Positions 26,540-34,099 of a stretch of DNA of 64,000 bases are shown here, one piece after another; positions within the stretch are counted from its first letter, which is position 1; every line of letters starts with the position of its first letter. The notes beneath the pieces are model-generated. The model ran no database searches. It was not told the origin of the DNA and saw only the letters and a program-made list of their open reading frames with translations. The stretch is from Microcosmobacter sp040493455 (lineage in GTDB: Bacteria; Bacteroidota; Bacteroidia; Flavobacteriales; Flavobacteriaceae): NCBI RefSeq assembly GCF_040493455.1, contig NZ_JANFDA010000004.1:310001-374000 (forward strand), written 5' to 3'. A program made the translations under genes and the position numbers.

Positions 26540-28090
26540 TTAGTTGGTTCTTTTAAGTTCTAAATCATGAAAATCAAAACTAAAGTCGGTAATCGGAGCA
26601 ATATATTTCATTGTGGCGCTTGTAGCATTACCTTTTTCATCAAACGTAAACTGCACAAACACATCAGCATCATAGCTTCTATCATTCCATTTCGCTACAT
26701 AAGTCGTAGCATTATAAGGCAATAATTCTCCAAACAATCTAGATGATCTATCACAGTTTATTTTGTATCCATTACCATCGTGCTTTATAATAATATCTCC
26801 AAACCAATCATCTGTGTACGTTCCTGTAATCTGATCTGGCTTAGGTAAACTAGAACTATTTTTCATAGCTTCTACTTTCTTATAAACCTCAACCTTCAAA
26901 CTATCATTATATTTCAGATAGTTCGCATTGCGTTCACCCAATCGCTTCAGCCAGCCTCTGTCTTCATAACCTAAATAACTATCTTTAATCGTATTGGTTA
27001 TTGTTCTAAATGCCGAACCATTCATTTGGTTAGTAAGCACAACGATGGCTAAATCTAATTCTGGAATCATCGTAAACTGAGTTACCGTTCCTATCAAACC
27101 ACCCGTATGCGTTACTTGCTTATAACCGCCTTTGACATCGCTAACAAACCATCCTAAACCATAGCCTCTAAAGTTAGTAGCGTAGCTATCATTTGCCCTT
27201 ACCCTTAGTGGCGTTTGCAGCTGCCATAATTCATGGAATTGAGCTTCGCTCAAAAGACGCTCACCGCTTTCTGTAACCGCATCATTCATTAAAAATTTTG
27301 CCCAGGTAAGCATATCGTGCACATTACTAACAATACCTCCTGCTGCATTTGCAGTTTCACTCCAATCGTGCGGAATTTGAATAACTTCACCATCTGCTCT
27401 AGTGTGCGCATCAATAATATTCGACCTATCCGTTACACGATTGTAAGACGCTTTACTGTTAATCATCCCAACAGGTTTCATTATTCTGGTTTCAATAAAT
27501 TGTTCCCACGACATTCCGCTAACACGTTTAAGGACTTCTCCAGCCACGATAAACATGTTATTGTTGTATGCAAACCGACTCCTAAAAGAACTTTCTGGCT
27601 CCAAATAACGAACATTGTTAATGATATCCTGAACAGTAAAATTATTCCCTTCAGGAAAAAACATTAAGTCTCCAGCACCCAATCCCATACCACTTCTATG
27701 GGTAACCAAATCTCTAACTGTAAAATGCTCCGTAACCCAAGGATCATGCAATTGAAACTCGGGAATATGTTTCCTGACAGGATCATCCCAACTAAGTTTT
27801 CCTTCATCTATGAGCATCGCTAAAGCAAAACACGTAAACCCTTTACTATTAGACGCAACACCAACCAGAGTGTTGGCATTCATCTCCTTTTTGTTTGTCA
27901 TGGAACGTATACCATGACCTTTAGCGTAAACGACTTCACCATCTTTAAATACCCCAACTGAAATACCTGGAACTTCAAATGTTGTTAATGTTTCTTGTAC
28001 GAGTTTGTCTATTTTGTCTTGAGGCATTTGTGCCTGAATGGAAGTAAAGCTAAACAACAGTGTAGCTATAACAAACAGTCTCATTTTCAT
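26540..28090 (-). CDS. Class C beta-lactamase-like serine hydrolase
   Basis: Periplasmic serine hydrolase of the beta-lactamase class C / DD-peptidase / esterase superfamily, 516 residues from the ATG at 28090. A start further upstream at 28132 is unlikely because a -7 box at 28115-28122 falls inside it. It has a signal peptide (MKMRLFVIATLLFSF..IQAQ), the catalytic SxxK as SNSK in GVASNSKGFTCFALAML, the YxN-type segment (FAYNNNMFIVAGEV), and HTGGL near residue 335 in place of KTG. After about residue 400 there is a DUF3471-like beta-barrel tail (ITGTYTDDWFGDIIIKHDG). Probably a peptidase or esterase rather than an antibiotic-resistance enzyme. First gene of a pair with brnQ. Confidence 0.92.
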   Translation of the reverse strand: MKMRLFVIATLLFSFTSIQAQMPQDKIDKLVQETLTTFEVPGISVGVFKDGEVVYAKGHGIRSMTNKKEMNANTLVGVASNSKGFTCFALAMLIDEGKLSWDDPVRKHIPEFQLHDPWVTEHFTVRDLVTHRSGMGLGAGDLMFFPEGNNFTVQDIINNVRYLEPESSFRSRFAYNNNMFIVAGEVLKRVSGMSWEQFIETRIMKPVGMINSKASYNRVTDRSNIIDAHTRADGEVIQIPHDWSETANAAGGIVSNVHDMLTWAKFLMNDAVTESGERLLSEAQFHELWQLQTPLRVRANDSYATNFRGYGLGWFVSDVKGGYKQVTHTGGLIGTVTQFTMIPELDLAIVVLTNQMNGSAFRTITNTIKDSYLGYEDRGWLKRLGERNANYLKYNDSLKVEVYKKVEAMKNSSSLPKPDQITGTYTDDWFGDIIIKHDGNGYKINCDRSSRLFGELLPYNATTYVAKWNDRSYDADVFVQFTFDEKGNATSATMKYIAPITDFSFDFHDLELKRTN

Positions 28091-28114
28091 ATTAGGATTT
28101 TTTTTGCGAGCTAT

Positions 28115-28122
28115 CAAATATA
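28115..28122 (-). promoter_or_regulatory. -7 box of the serine hydrolase-brnQ promoter
   Basis: Minus-strand TATATTTG, a full match to TAnnTTTG, 25 bp before the chosen ATG at 28090. It forms a divergent pair with 28163-28170. Confidence 0.55.
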
Positions 28123-28162
28123 GTAAAATCACCCACCAATATTTCTTAAGACAATCAAATAC

Positions 28163-28170
28163 TATCTTTG
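28163..28170 (+). promoter_or_regulatory. -7 box directly before an ATG (possible leaderless mRNA)
   Basis: TATCTTTG ends 6 bp before the ATG at 28177, so transcription should start at or within a few bases of the start codon. Confidence 0.55.
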
Positions 28171-28176
28171 CAGCTT

Positions 28177-28956
28177 ATGGTTTTAAATCACAAAGGCGTA
28201 GATATTCATTATGAAGATCATGGAAACGGTGAAGTAATCATTTTACTTCATGGGTTTTTAGAGGATCAAAGCATGTGGAATGATATAGTACCACATCTCT
28301 CCGTATCCAATAGAATAATCACATTAGATCTTCTTGGTCATGGCAAAACAGGTTGTCTTGGCTATATCCATACAATGGAAGATATGGCGGACTCTGTCTT
28401 AGCGGTTTTAAAACATTTAAAGATAGATAGCACAATAATCATTGGACACTCCATGGGAGGCTATGCAGCCTTAGCCATTGCCGAACAGCACCCAGAACTC
28501 ATAAAGGGGCTATGCTTAATGAATTCTACTTTTGAAGCTGACACTCAAGAACGAAAAGATATTAGAACCAGAGCCATAGCAATGGCTAAACACAGTTTTG
28601 AAAATTTAATCCGAATGTCTTTTGCCAATCTCTTTGCTCCTGAGAGTAGGAAAAAATTCAAATCAGAATATGAAAGTGCTTTAGCAGTAGCACTTCAAAC
28701 TTCAGTTCAAGGTTATATTGCCGCACAAGAAGGCATGAAAATAAGAACAAATAGATTTGAGGTTTTAAAGTCTCTTAAAGCAAAAAAAATTATCATCTTA
28801 GGAAAGAAAGATTCTATAATTGATGGCAAACATCTTTTGAAAAAAATAGAAAATACTGACATTTTTTATGAAGAATTTTCTGAAGGACATATGAGTCATA
28901 TTGAAAATAATAAGAATTTACTCTCATTTTTAAAACACTTTATCGAAAACTTGTAG
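28177..28956 (+). CDS. Alpha/beta-fold hydrolase
   Basis: A 259-residue alpha/beta hydrolase. Visible are the oxyanion-hole HGFLEDQSMW, DLLGHGKT, the nucleophile elbow GHSMGGYAALAIAEQHPELIKG, a likely acid near GKKDSIID, and the catalytic His in EGHMSHIEN. The order resembles MenH-like or other small esterases, but no substrate can be named. The start is the ATG at 28177: an upstream in-frame TTG at 28168 lies within the -7 box TATCTTTG and cannot be part of the transcript. Monocistronic; the zinc-ribbon-like gene follows after 57 bp. Confidence 0.92.
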   Translation: MVLNHKGVDIHYEDHGNGEVIILLHGFLEDQSMWNDIVPHLSVSNRIITLDLLGHGKTGCLGYIHTMEDMADSVLAVLKHLKIDSTIIIGHSMGGYAALAIAEQHPELIKGLCLMNSTFEADTQERKDIRTRAIAMAKHSFENLIRMSFANLFAPESRKKFKSEYESALAVALQTSVQGYIAAQEGMKIRTNRFEVLKSLKAKKIIILGKKDSIIDGKHLLKKIENTDIFYEEFSEGHMSHIENNKNLLSFLKHFIENL

Positions 28957-29013
28957 CGTTTCAGCGTTTTTATTTGTTTTTTTATCTAAGTTAGACATCC
29001 AAATCTAATCGAC

Positions 29014-29298
29014 ATGAAAAAGCCTACTTCTAAAGTTCCATTGACCTCAAAACTATATTGCGCGATCTTCGGTCATAGGTACGAAGTCTCTAAGAAAGTA
29101 ACCTATCATGTAAAAGAGTATACTTGTAAGTGCTGCAAACGTCAACTAACTACCAACAGCAACGGAAGACTTACCGAACTAACTCCCAAGTTCAAAGAGA
29201 TTAACTCTATCCTAGAAAAGATTTATACAAGGCGAATGATGCATTTACAGCAGAAATCTTTCAATTCGTCGATTTACCAGCTAAAAAACTCAGCATAA
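29014..29298 (+). CDS. Small C..GH / CxxC protein, paralog 1
   Basis: A 94-residue basic protein. It has LYCAIFGHRYEVSKKVTYHV, then EYTCKCCKRQLTTNSNGRLTE and LTPKFKEINSILEKIYTRR. The pattern C-x3-GH followed about 20 residues later by CxxC is shared with 29356-29580 and 30758-30970 and looks like a small zinc-binding fold, similar in outline to DUF1660-type proteins (CxLFGHK..CxRCG). After the CxxC a TTNxNGxLTxLTPK stretch and a basic helix follow. Function unknown. The longer C-terminal tail (LQQKSFNSSIYQ..) is not shared with paralog 2. Confidence 0.72.
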   Translation: MKKPTSKVPLTSKLYCAIFGHRYEVSKKVTYHVKEYTCKCCKRQLTTNSNGRLTELTPKFKEINSILEKIYTRRMMHLQQKSFNSSIYQLKNSA

Positions 29299-29355
29299 TC
29301 AAGGAATTTACTATATTTAGAATCCCTCTAAATTATACGCTAAATTTAAAAGATT

Positions 29356-29580
29356 GTGAAACATATGTATTGCTCAATTGTTGGGCATCAGTTTAAGATT
29401 TCTAAGAACGTTACTTACGCTGTCAAAGAATACAAATGTAAACGCTGTGGAATGCAAGTTACCACCAATGGTAACGGAAAGCTTACATTGCTTACACCAA
29501 AGTACAAGGAAATTAATTCTATCCTTGAACGTATTCATACACGACGTCTCGAGCGAAAACAGGTTATGCTTGATCGTTAA
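29356..29580 (+). CDS. Small C..GH / CxxC protein, paralog 2
   Basis: A 74-residue relative of 29014-29298, about 60 percent identical over the core by eye: YCSIVGHQFKISKNVTYAVK, EYKCKRCGMQVTTNGNGKLT and LTPKYKEINSILERIHTRR. The start is GTG at 29356 or ATG at 29365; paralog 1 does not decide this. The Cys/His pattern (C, H, CxxC) is fully kept. Its 3' end overlaps the end of convergent thiL by 17 bp. Likely a zinc-ribbon-like small protein of unknown role. Confidence 0.7.
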   Translation: MKHMYCSIVGHQFKISKNVTYAVKEYKCKRCGMQVTTNGNGKLTLLTPKYKEINSILERIHTRRLERKQVMLDR

Positions 29581-30616
29581 GTGAGTTCCAGCCTCTAGCA
29601 ATTAATGGCACTAGAGCCTCTGCTCTGGTGACCAAATTCATCCCCTTGGACAATTCTGTCACATAGCCAACTACTGTAAGATTTGGATTTGCCTTTATTT
29701 TTGGATAATCCTCTTGCGAAATTGTCATCAACAACTCATAGTCTTCTCCACCACTCAAAGCAATAGTGGTACTATCTATATCAAATTCTTCACAAGTAGA
29801 AATTACTTGAGGGTCCAACGGAATTTTATTTTCGTACAATTCGCAGCCAACATTACTTTGCTTGCACAAATGAATAACTTCAGAAGACAGACCATCACTA
29901 ACATCAATCATCGACGTAGGTTTTACTTCCAAATGCTTTAGCAATTCCACAATATCTTTTCGAGCTTCAGGTTTTAGTTGTCGTTCCACGATATACGTGT
30001 ACATGGATAAATCTGGCTGATTATTTGGGTTTACCTTAAAGACTTCTTTCTCGCGCTCCAGAACTTGCAAGCCCATATAAGCACCACCAATATCTCCAGT
30101 AACAACTATTAAGTCGTTTGGTTGTGCACCATTTCTATATACAACATCTTTTTTATCTACCTCACCAAGCGCAGTAATGGAAATTAACAATCCAGTAGTT
30201 GAAGACGTTGTATCACCTCCAATAACATCCACGCCATATATTTTGGCAGCCGTTTCAATTCCTGCATACAATTCTTCTACAGCCTCTAAAGGAAATCTGT
30301 TAGAGATTGCAATGGAAACTGTAATCTGTGTCGCATTAGCATTCATTGCATATACGTCAGAGAGATTTACAACAACCGCCTTGTAGCCTAAATGCTTTAA
30401 AGGCATATAGCTAAGATCGAAGTGCACATTCTCCACCAAAAGATCTGTTGTAACAACAACCTGTTTATCAGTAAACTCTAAAACCGCTGCGTCATCACCA
30501 ATGCCTTTTATGGTTGATTGATGTTTTATGTCAAAATTCTTAGTTAAGTGTTCTATAAGACCAAACTCTCCTAGCTCGCTTATTGATGTTCTTTGTGGGT
30601 TCTTATCTTCTAACAT
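29564..30616 (-). CDS. thiL: Thiamine-monophosphate kinase
   Basis: Phosphorylates thiamine phosphate to thiamine diphosphate with ATP, the last step of cofactor synthesis. From the ATG at 30616 it has 350 residues. The ThiL motifs are present: IGDDAAVL near residue 40, TTDLLVENVHFD, LSDVYAMNA, the GGDTTSS loop, VVTGDIGGAYMGL, DVSDGLSSEVIHLC and SGGEDYELLMT. The start is set by the -7 box TACTTTTG at 30621-30628, only 4 bp upstream of the ATG, so longer forms are excluded and the mRNA is probably leaderless. No other thi gene is nearby. Confidence 0.95.
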   Translation of the reverse strand: MLEDKNPQRTSISELGEFGLIEHLTKNFDIKHQSTIKGIGDDAAVLEFTDKQVVVTTDLLVENVHFDLSYMPLKHLGYKAVVVNLSDVYAMNANATQITVSIAISNRFPLEAVEELYAGIETAAKIYGVDVIGGDTTSSTTGLLISITALGEVDKKDVVYRNGAQPNDLIVVTGDIGGAYMGLQVLEREKEVFKVNPNNQPDLSMYTYIVERQLKPEARKDIVELLKHLEVKPTSMIDVSDGLSSEVIHLCKQSNVGCELYENKIPLDPQVISTCEEFDIDSTTIALSGGEDYELLMTISQEDYPKIKANPNLTVVGYVTELSKGMNLVTRAEALVPLIARGWNSLNDQA

Positions 30617-30620
30617 GTTG

Positions 30621-30628
30621 CAAAAGTA
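30621..30628 (-). promoter_or_regulatory. -7 box adjoining the thiL start codon
   Basis: Minus-strand TACTTTTG is followed by CAAC and then the ATG of thiL, leaving no room for a leader. Confidence 0.55.
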
Positions 30629-30672
30629 ATGGCTTTTGCGAGAATAGATACTAATTAGTGCATTTTCAAGAG

Positions 30673-30705
30673 ATGCATTTCGTCGAAAAATCATGCATTT
30701 CTTCG
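30673..30705. repeat. Direct repeat between thiL and the third paralog
   Basis: ATGCATTTCGTCG (30673-30685) and ATGCATTTCTTCG (30693-30705) match at 12 of 13 positions and start 20 bp apart, about two helical turns. They lie in the divergent promoter region of thiL and the 30758 gene and could be a tandem regulator site. Confidence 0.4.
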
Positions 30706-30757
30706 GTAAGCCAATTATTTATTAGTATGTTTAAAATCCCTAAATCTAATAAACCAA

Positions 30758-30970
30758 ATGACCCCAAACTTAACCAGCACGCTATCTTGCGCTGTTTTTG
30801 GACATAACTTTGAACGCTCTAAAAGTAAGTCAGAATTTATCTGCACTGCTTGTAAGATTAAAGTTGATATAGACCAAAATGGCGACTTTGAAGAGCTTCC
30901 TTCTCAAAACAAAGAAGTTCATCAAACCATAAGGCAATTGTTCCTTTTAAGCAGACGAAAAACCGCATAG
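30758..30970 (+). CDS. Small C..GH / CxxC protein, paralog 3
   Basis: A 70-residue protein that keeps the core pattern of the two genes on the other side of thiL: LSCAVFGHNFERSKSKSEFI, CTACKIKVDIDQNGDFEELPSQ, and then KEVHQTIRQLF. The C-x3-GH and CxxC positions match, but the overall identity is much lower, so it is an older copy. A -7-like TATGTTTA lies about 30 bp upstream. Function unknown; small zinc-binding protein inferred. Confidence 0.7.
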   Translation: MTPNLTSTLSCAVFGHNFERSKSKSEFICTACKIKVDIDQNGDFEELPSQNKEVHQTIRQLFLLSRRKTA

Positions 30971-31082
30971 AATTTTTCACCGTTTAGCTGTTCAATCAAC
31001 GCTGATTCTTATCATAAAATAAACCTATAGAATTATATGCTAATATAATGTTAGGTTATATGGTTATACCCTACTTATATCT

Positions 31083-31090
31083 TATATTTG
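31083..31090 (+). promoter_or_regulatory. -7 box of the suf operon
   Basis: TATATTTG, a full match to TAnnTTTG, 32 bp before the ATG of the first suf-locus gene. I see no clear IscR- or Fur-type palindrome beside it. Confidence 0.55.
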
Positions 31091-31122
31091 CAAACTATTT
31101 AGAATTAATCTAACTTTATTAT

Positions 31123-31452
31123 ATGATTAAAGTTTCTGAAACAGCTAAAAATAAGGTAGTTGACCTCATGAAAGATGATGGCTTTAACCCTTCTACGGAT
31201 TACATCCGAGTAGGCGTTAAAAGTGGTGGATGTTCAGGGCTATCTTATGACTTAAAATTTGATAAATCTCAAGTAGAAGGCGATAAGGTTTTTGAAGATA
31301 ATGGCATTAAAATCATTGTTGACAAAAAGAGCTTTCTTTATCTCATAGGAACTACATTAGAATATTCTGGTGGTCTTAATGGCACTGGCTTCGTATTCAA
31401 TAATCCTAATGCTAACAGAACTTGTGGCTGTGGCGAAAGTTTTTCACTCTAA
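31123..31452 (+). CDS. A-type Fe-S carrier (HesB/IscA/SufA family)
   Basis: A 109-residue A-type carrier that receives Fe-S clusters from the SufBCD scaffold and passes them to target proteins. The three conserved cysteines are present in SGGCSGLSY (near residue 38) and the C-terminal RTCGCGESF. It is the first gene of the suf locus, with its own -7 box, and sufB begins 11 bp after its stop. Confidence 0.95.
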   Translation: MIKVSETAKNKVVDLMKDDGFNPSTDYIRVGVKSGGCSGLSYDLKFDKSQVEGDKVFEDNGIKIIVDKKSFLYLIGTTLEYSGGLNGTGFVFNNPNANRTCGCGESFSL

Positions 31453-31463
31453 ATCTTATTAAG

Positions 31464-32912
31464 ATGAACAAGTATACAGAAGACGATTTAAGAGAAGAGC
31501 TTAAAACCAAAGAGTACGAGTACGGATTCTATACAGACATTGAGTCCGATACGTTTCCAGTTGGATTAAATGAAGACATCGTAAGAGCTATCTCTAAAAA
31601 GAAGAATGAACCAGAATGGATGACCGAGTGGCGCTTGGATGCATTTAGAATTTGGCAAGATATGATTGAGCCTGAATGGGCTAACGTGAAATATCAAAAG
31701 CCAGACTTCCAGGCAATCTCTTACTACTCTGCACCAAACAGCAAACCAAAATACGATAGTCTAGATGAAGTTGACCCTGAGTTGCTAGCGACTTTCGAAA
31801 AGCTTGGTATTTCTCTAGATGAGCAAAAGAAATTAGCTGGTGTAGCTATGGATGTCGTTGTTGATTCTGTTTCTGTAGCAACGACGTTTAAAGAAACGCT
31901 AGCTGAAAAAGGCATCATCTTTATGAGTATTTCTGAAGCCATTCAAGAGCATCCGGAACTTGTAAAGAAATACATTGGTACCGTTGTACCAAAAACAGAC
32001 AACTTCTATGCAGCATTGAATTCTGCTGTATTTAGTGATGGTAGTTTCTGCTACATTCCAAAAGGCGTTCGTTGTCCAATGGAATTATCTACATATTTCA
32101 GAATAAACCAAGCAGGAACAGGACAGTTCGAAAGAACTTTAGTGATTGCAGATGAAGGCAGTTACGTAAGTTATCTTGAAGGCTGTACTGCACCAAGTAG
32201 AGACGAGAATCAGTTGCATGCAGCCGTTGTAGAGCTTATTGCCTTAGATGATTCAGAGATCAAATATTCAACGGTTCAGAACTGGTATCCAGGTAATGCT
32301 GAAGGAGAAGGTGGAGTATTCAACTTTGTAACCAAAAGAGGTTTCTGTGAGACCAATGCAAAAATTTCCTGGACTCAAGTAGAAACTGGAAGTGCCGTGA
32401 CATGGAAATACCCTTCATGTGTCTTGAAAGGTGACAACTCAGTTGGTGAGTTCTATTCTATTGCTGTAACAAATAATTATCAGCAGGCAGATACAGGAAC
32501 AAAAATGATTCACCTTGGCAAGAATACCAAGTCTACAATTATCTCAAAAGGTATTTCTGCAGGAAAGTCTCAAAACAGCTATAGAGGTTTAGTTCAAATA
32601 AGCCCAAGAGCTGAAAATGCCAGAAACTTTTCACAATGCGATAGCCTTTTGATGGGTAACGAATGTGGTGCACACACATTCCCATACATCGAAGCAAAAA
32701 ATAAATCTGCTCAAATCGAGCACGAAGCGACTACTAGCAAAATTGGTGAAGATCAAATCTTCTATTGTAACCAAAGAGGTATCGATACCGAAAAAGCAAT
32801 CGCTCTGATTGTAAATGGATTCAGCAAAGAAGTGTTGAACAAATTACCAATGGAGTTTGCAGTAGAAGCTCAAAAATTATTAGAAATAAGTTTAGAAGGT
32901 TCAGTAGGTTAA
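31464..32912 (+). CDS. sufB: Fe-S scaffold subunit SufB
   Basis: Core subunit of the SufBC2D complex on which new Fe-S clusters are built in the cytosol. From the ATG at 31464 it has 482 residues, the normal SufB length; a frame open to 31422 overlaps the previous gene and is rejected. Conserved stretches include CYIPKGVRCPMELSTYFRIN, YLEGCTAPSRDENQLHAAVV, TKRGFCETNAKISWTQVETG, CDSLLMGNECGAHTFPYIEA and the C-terminal FCNQRGI-type YCNQRGIDTEKA. An 11-bp gap separates it from a lipoprotein gene before sufC. Confidence 0.97.
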   Translation: MNKYTEDDLREELKTKEYEYGFYTDIESDTFPVGLNEDIVRAISKKKNEPEWMTEWRLDAFRIWQDMIEPEWANVKYQKPDFQAISYYSAPNSKPKYDSLDEVDPELLATFEKLGISLDEQKKLAGVAMDVVVDSVSVATTFKETLAEKGIIFMSISEAIQEHPELVKKYIGTVVPKTDNFYAALNSAVFSDGSFCYIPKGVRCPMELSTYFRINQAGTGQFERTLVIADEGSYVSYLEGCTAPSRDENQLHAAVVELIALDDSEIKYSTVQNWYPGNAEGEGGVFNFVTKRGFCETNAKISWTQVETGSAVTWKYPSCVLKGDNSVGEFYSIAVTNNYQQADTGTKMIHLGKNTKSTIISKGISAGKSQNSYRGLVQISPRAENARNFSQCDSLLMGNECGAHTFPYIEAKNKSAQIEHEATTSKIGEDQIFYCNQRGIDTEKAIALIVNGFSKEVLNKLPMEFAVEAQKLLEISLEGSVG

Positions 32913-32923
32913 AATTAAAATTC

Positions 32924-33334
32924 ATGAAAAAGTTATTAGTCTTTTTATTGTCCATTACACTATTTACAGCATGTAAAAATGATGCTAAAACAGAAGAACA
33001 AACTGTAGAAACAGAAACAAACTCTTACAATCAAAATGATGGCTTAGTCACTATGAGAGGTGAGTTTATATACGTAGCCAAAGACGATGCTGCAGTTTTA
33101 CAAACTTCGAATGAAATTTATGGTGTTGTTGTAGATGATAAAATGCACGAATTAAATAACCAACTGGCTGAATACAAAAAAGAAGAAACCGATATGGTTC
33201 CTGTAACGGTTAGAGTAAAGCGTTTTGAATCAAACGATACCAATACATGGAAATATCGTGTAGAGATAAAAGAGATTTTAAAAATTGAAGAACCATCCGA
33301 AAACAAGGATGATGTTATAAAACTTGGATCATAA
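32924..33334 (+). CDS. Lipoprotein embedded in the suf operon
   Basis: A 136-residue predicted lipoprotein: leader MKKLLVFLLSITLFTAC with Cys17, then an Asp/Glu/Thr-rich linker and a small beta domain (LVTMRGEFIYVAKDDAAVLQ, VVVDDKMHELNNQLAEYK, TDMVPVTVRVKRF). The domain resembles the short OB-like or NlpE-type lipoproteins of flavobacteria, but I cannot name it. The stop codon is directly followed by the sufC ATG, and sufB ends 11 bp before, so it is co-transcribed with the cluster machinery although it should sit in the envelope. No cysteine remains after the lipid-modified one, so cluster binding is unlikely. Confidence 0.82.
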   Translation: MKKLLVFLLSITLFTACKNDAKTEEQTVETETNSYNQNDGLVTMRGEFIYVAKDDAAVLQTSNEIYGVVVDDKMHELNNQLAEYKKEETDMVPVTVRVKRFESNDTNTWKYRVEIKEILKIEEPSENKDDVIKLGS

Positions 33335-34087
33335 ATGTTAAAGATCAATAATTTACACGCAAGTGTTGAGGATAAAGGAATTCTAAGAGGTATTAACCTT
33401 GAAGTGAAGCCAGGAGAAGTACATGCTATTATGGGACCAAATGGTTCTGGTAAAAGTACTTTAGCTGCTGTGATTGCAGGAAAAGAAGATTATGAAGTTA
33501 GTGAAGGTGAAATCATTTTGGAAGGTGAAAATATCGACGAGCTCGCTGCAGAAGAACGCGCTCACAAAGGTATTTTCTTATCATTTCAGTATCCTGTAGA
33601 AATTCCTGGAGTTTCTGTAACTAACTTCATGAAAACAGCAATCAACGAAACTCGTAAGGCAAAAGGCTTAGAAGATATGCCAGCCAATGAGATGCTGAAA
33701 AAAATTCGTGAAAAGTCAGAACTTTTAGAGATCGACCGTAAGTTCTTATCACGTTCGCTTAACGAAGGTTTCTCTGGTGGTGAAAAGAAGCGTAATGAGA
33801 TTTTCCAAATGGCAATGTTAGAGCCAAAATTGGCTATCCTAGACGAAACCGATTCAGGATTAGATATTGATGCCCTTCGTATTGTAGCCAATGGCGTTAA
33901 CAAGTTGAAGAGTAAAGACAATGCTGTGATTGTCATCACGCACTACCAACGTCTTTTAGATTATATCGTACCAGATTATGTTCATGTTTTACATCAAGGA
34001 CGTATTGTAAAGTCTGGATCTAAAGAATTAGCACACGAGCTGGAGGAAAAAGGATACGATTGGATTAAAGAAGAAGTGAACGCTTAA
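33335..34087 (+). CDS. sufC: Fe-S assembly ATPase SufC
   Basis: ABC-type ATPase that drives conformational change in SufBCD. The 250 residues show Walker A GPNGSGKST, the Suf-type signature LNEGFSGGEKKRNEIFQ, Walker B LAILDETDSGLD and the H-loop VIVITHYQ. The ATG abuts the stop of the preceding lipoprotein gene, suggesting translational coupling. sufD follows after 12 bp. Confidence 0.97.
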   Translation: MLKINNLHASVEDKGILRGINLEVKPGEVHAIMGPNGSGKSTLAAVIAGKEDYEVSEGEIILEGENIDELAAEERAHKGIFLSFQYPVEIPGVSVTNFMKTAINETRKAKGLEDMPANEMLKKIREKSELLEIDRKFLSRSLNEGFSGGEKKRNEIFQMAMLEPKLAILDETDSGLDIDALRIVANGVNKLKSKDNAVIVITHYQRLLDYIVPDYVHVLHQGRIVKSGSKELAHELEEKGYDWIKEEVNA

Positions 34088-34099
34088 TATAGTAAGCAA

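Noticed and set aside
26540..28090. Antibiotic-resistance beta-lactamase
   Set aside because: The extra C-terminal barrel and the long body fit the general serine hydrolase/peptidase group; there is no resistance context.
31422..31463. N-terminal extension of SufB
   Set aside because: It overlaps the carrier gene upstream, and the sequence MWLWRKFF.. is not SufB-like; the ATG at 31464 fits the family.
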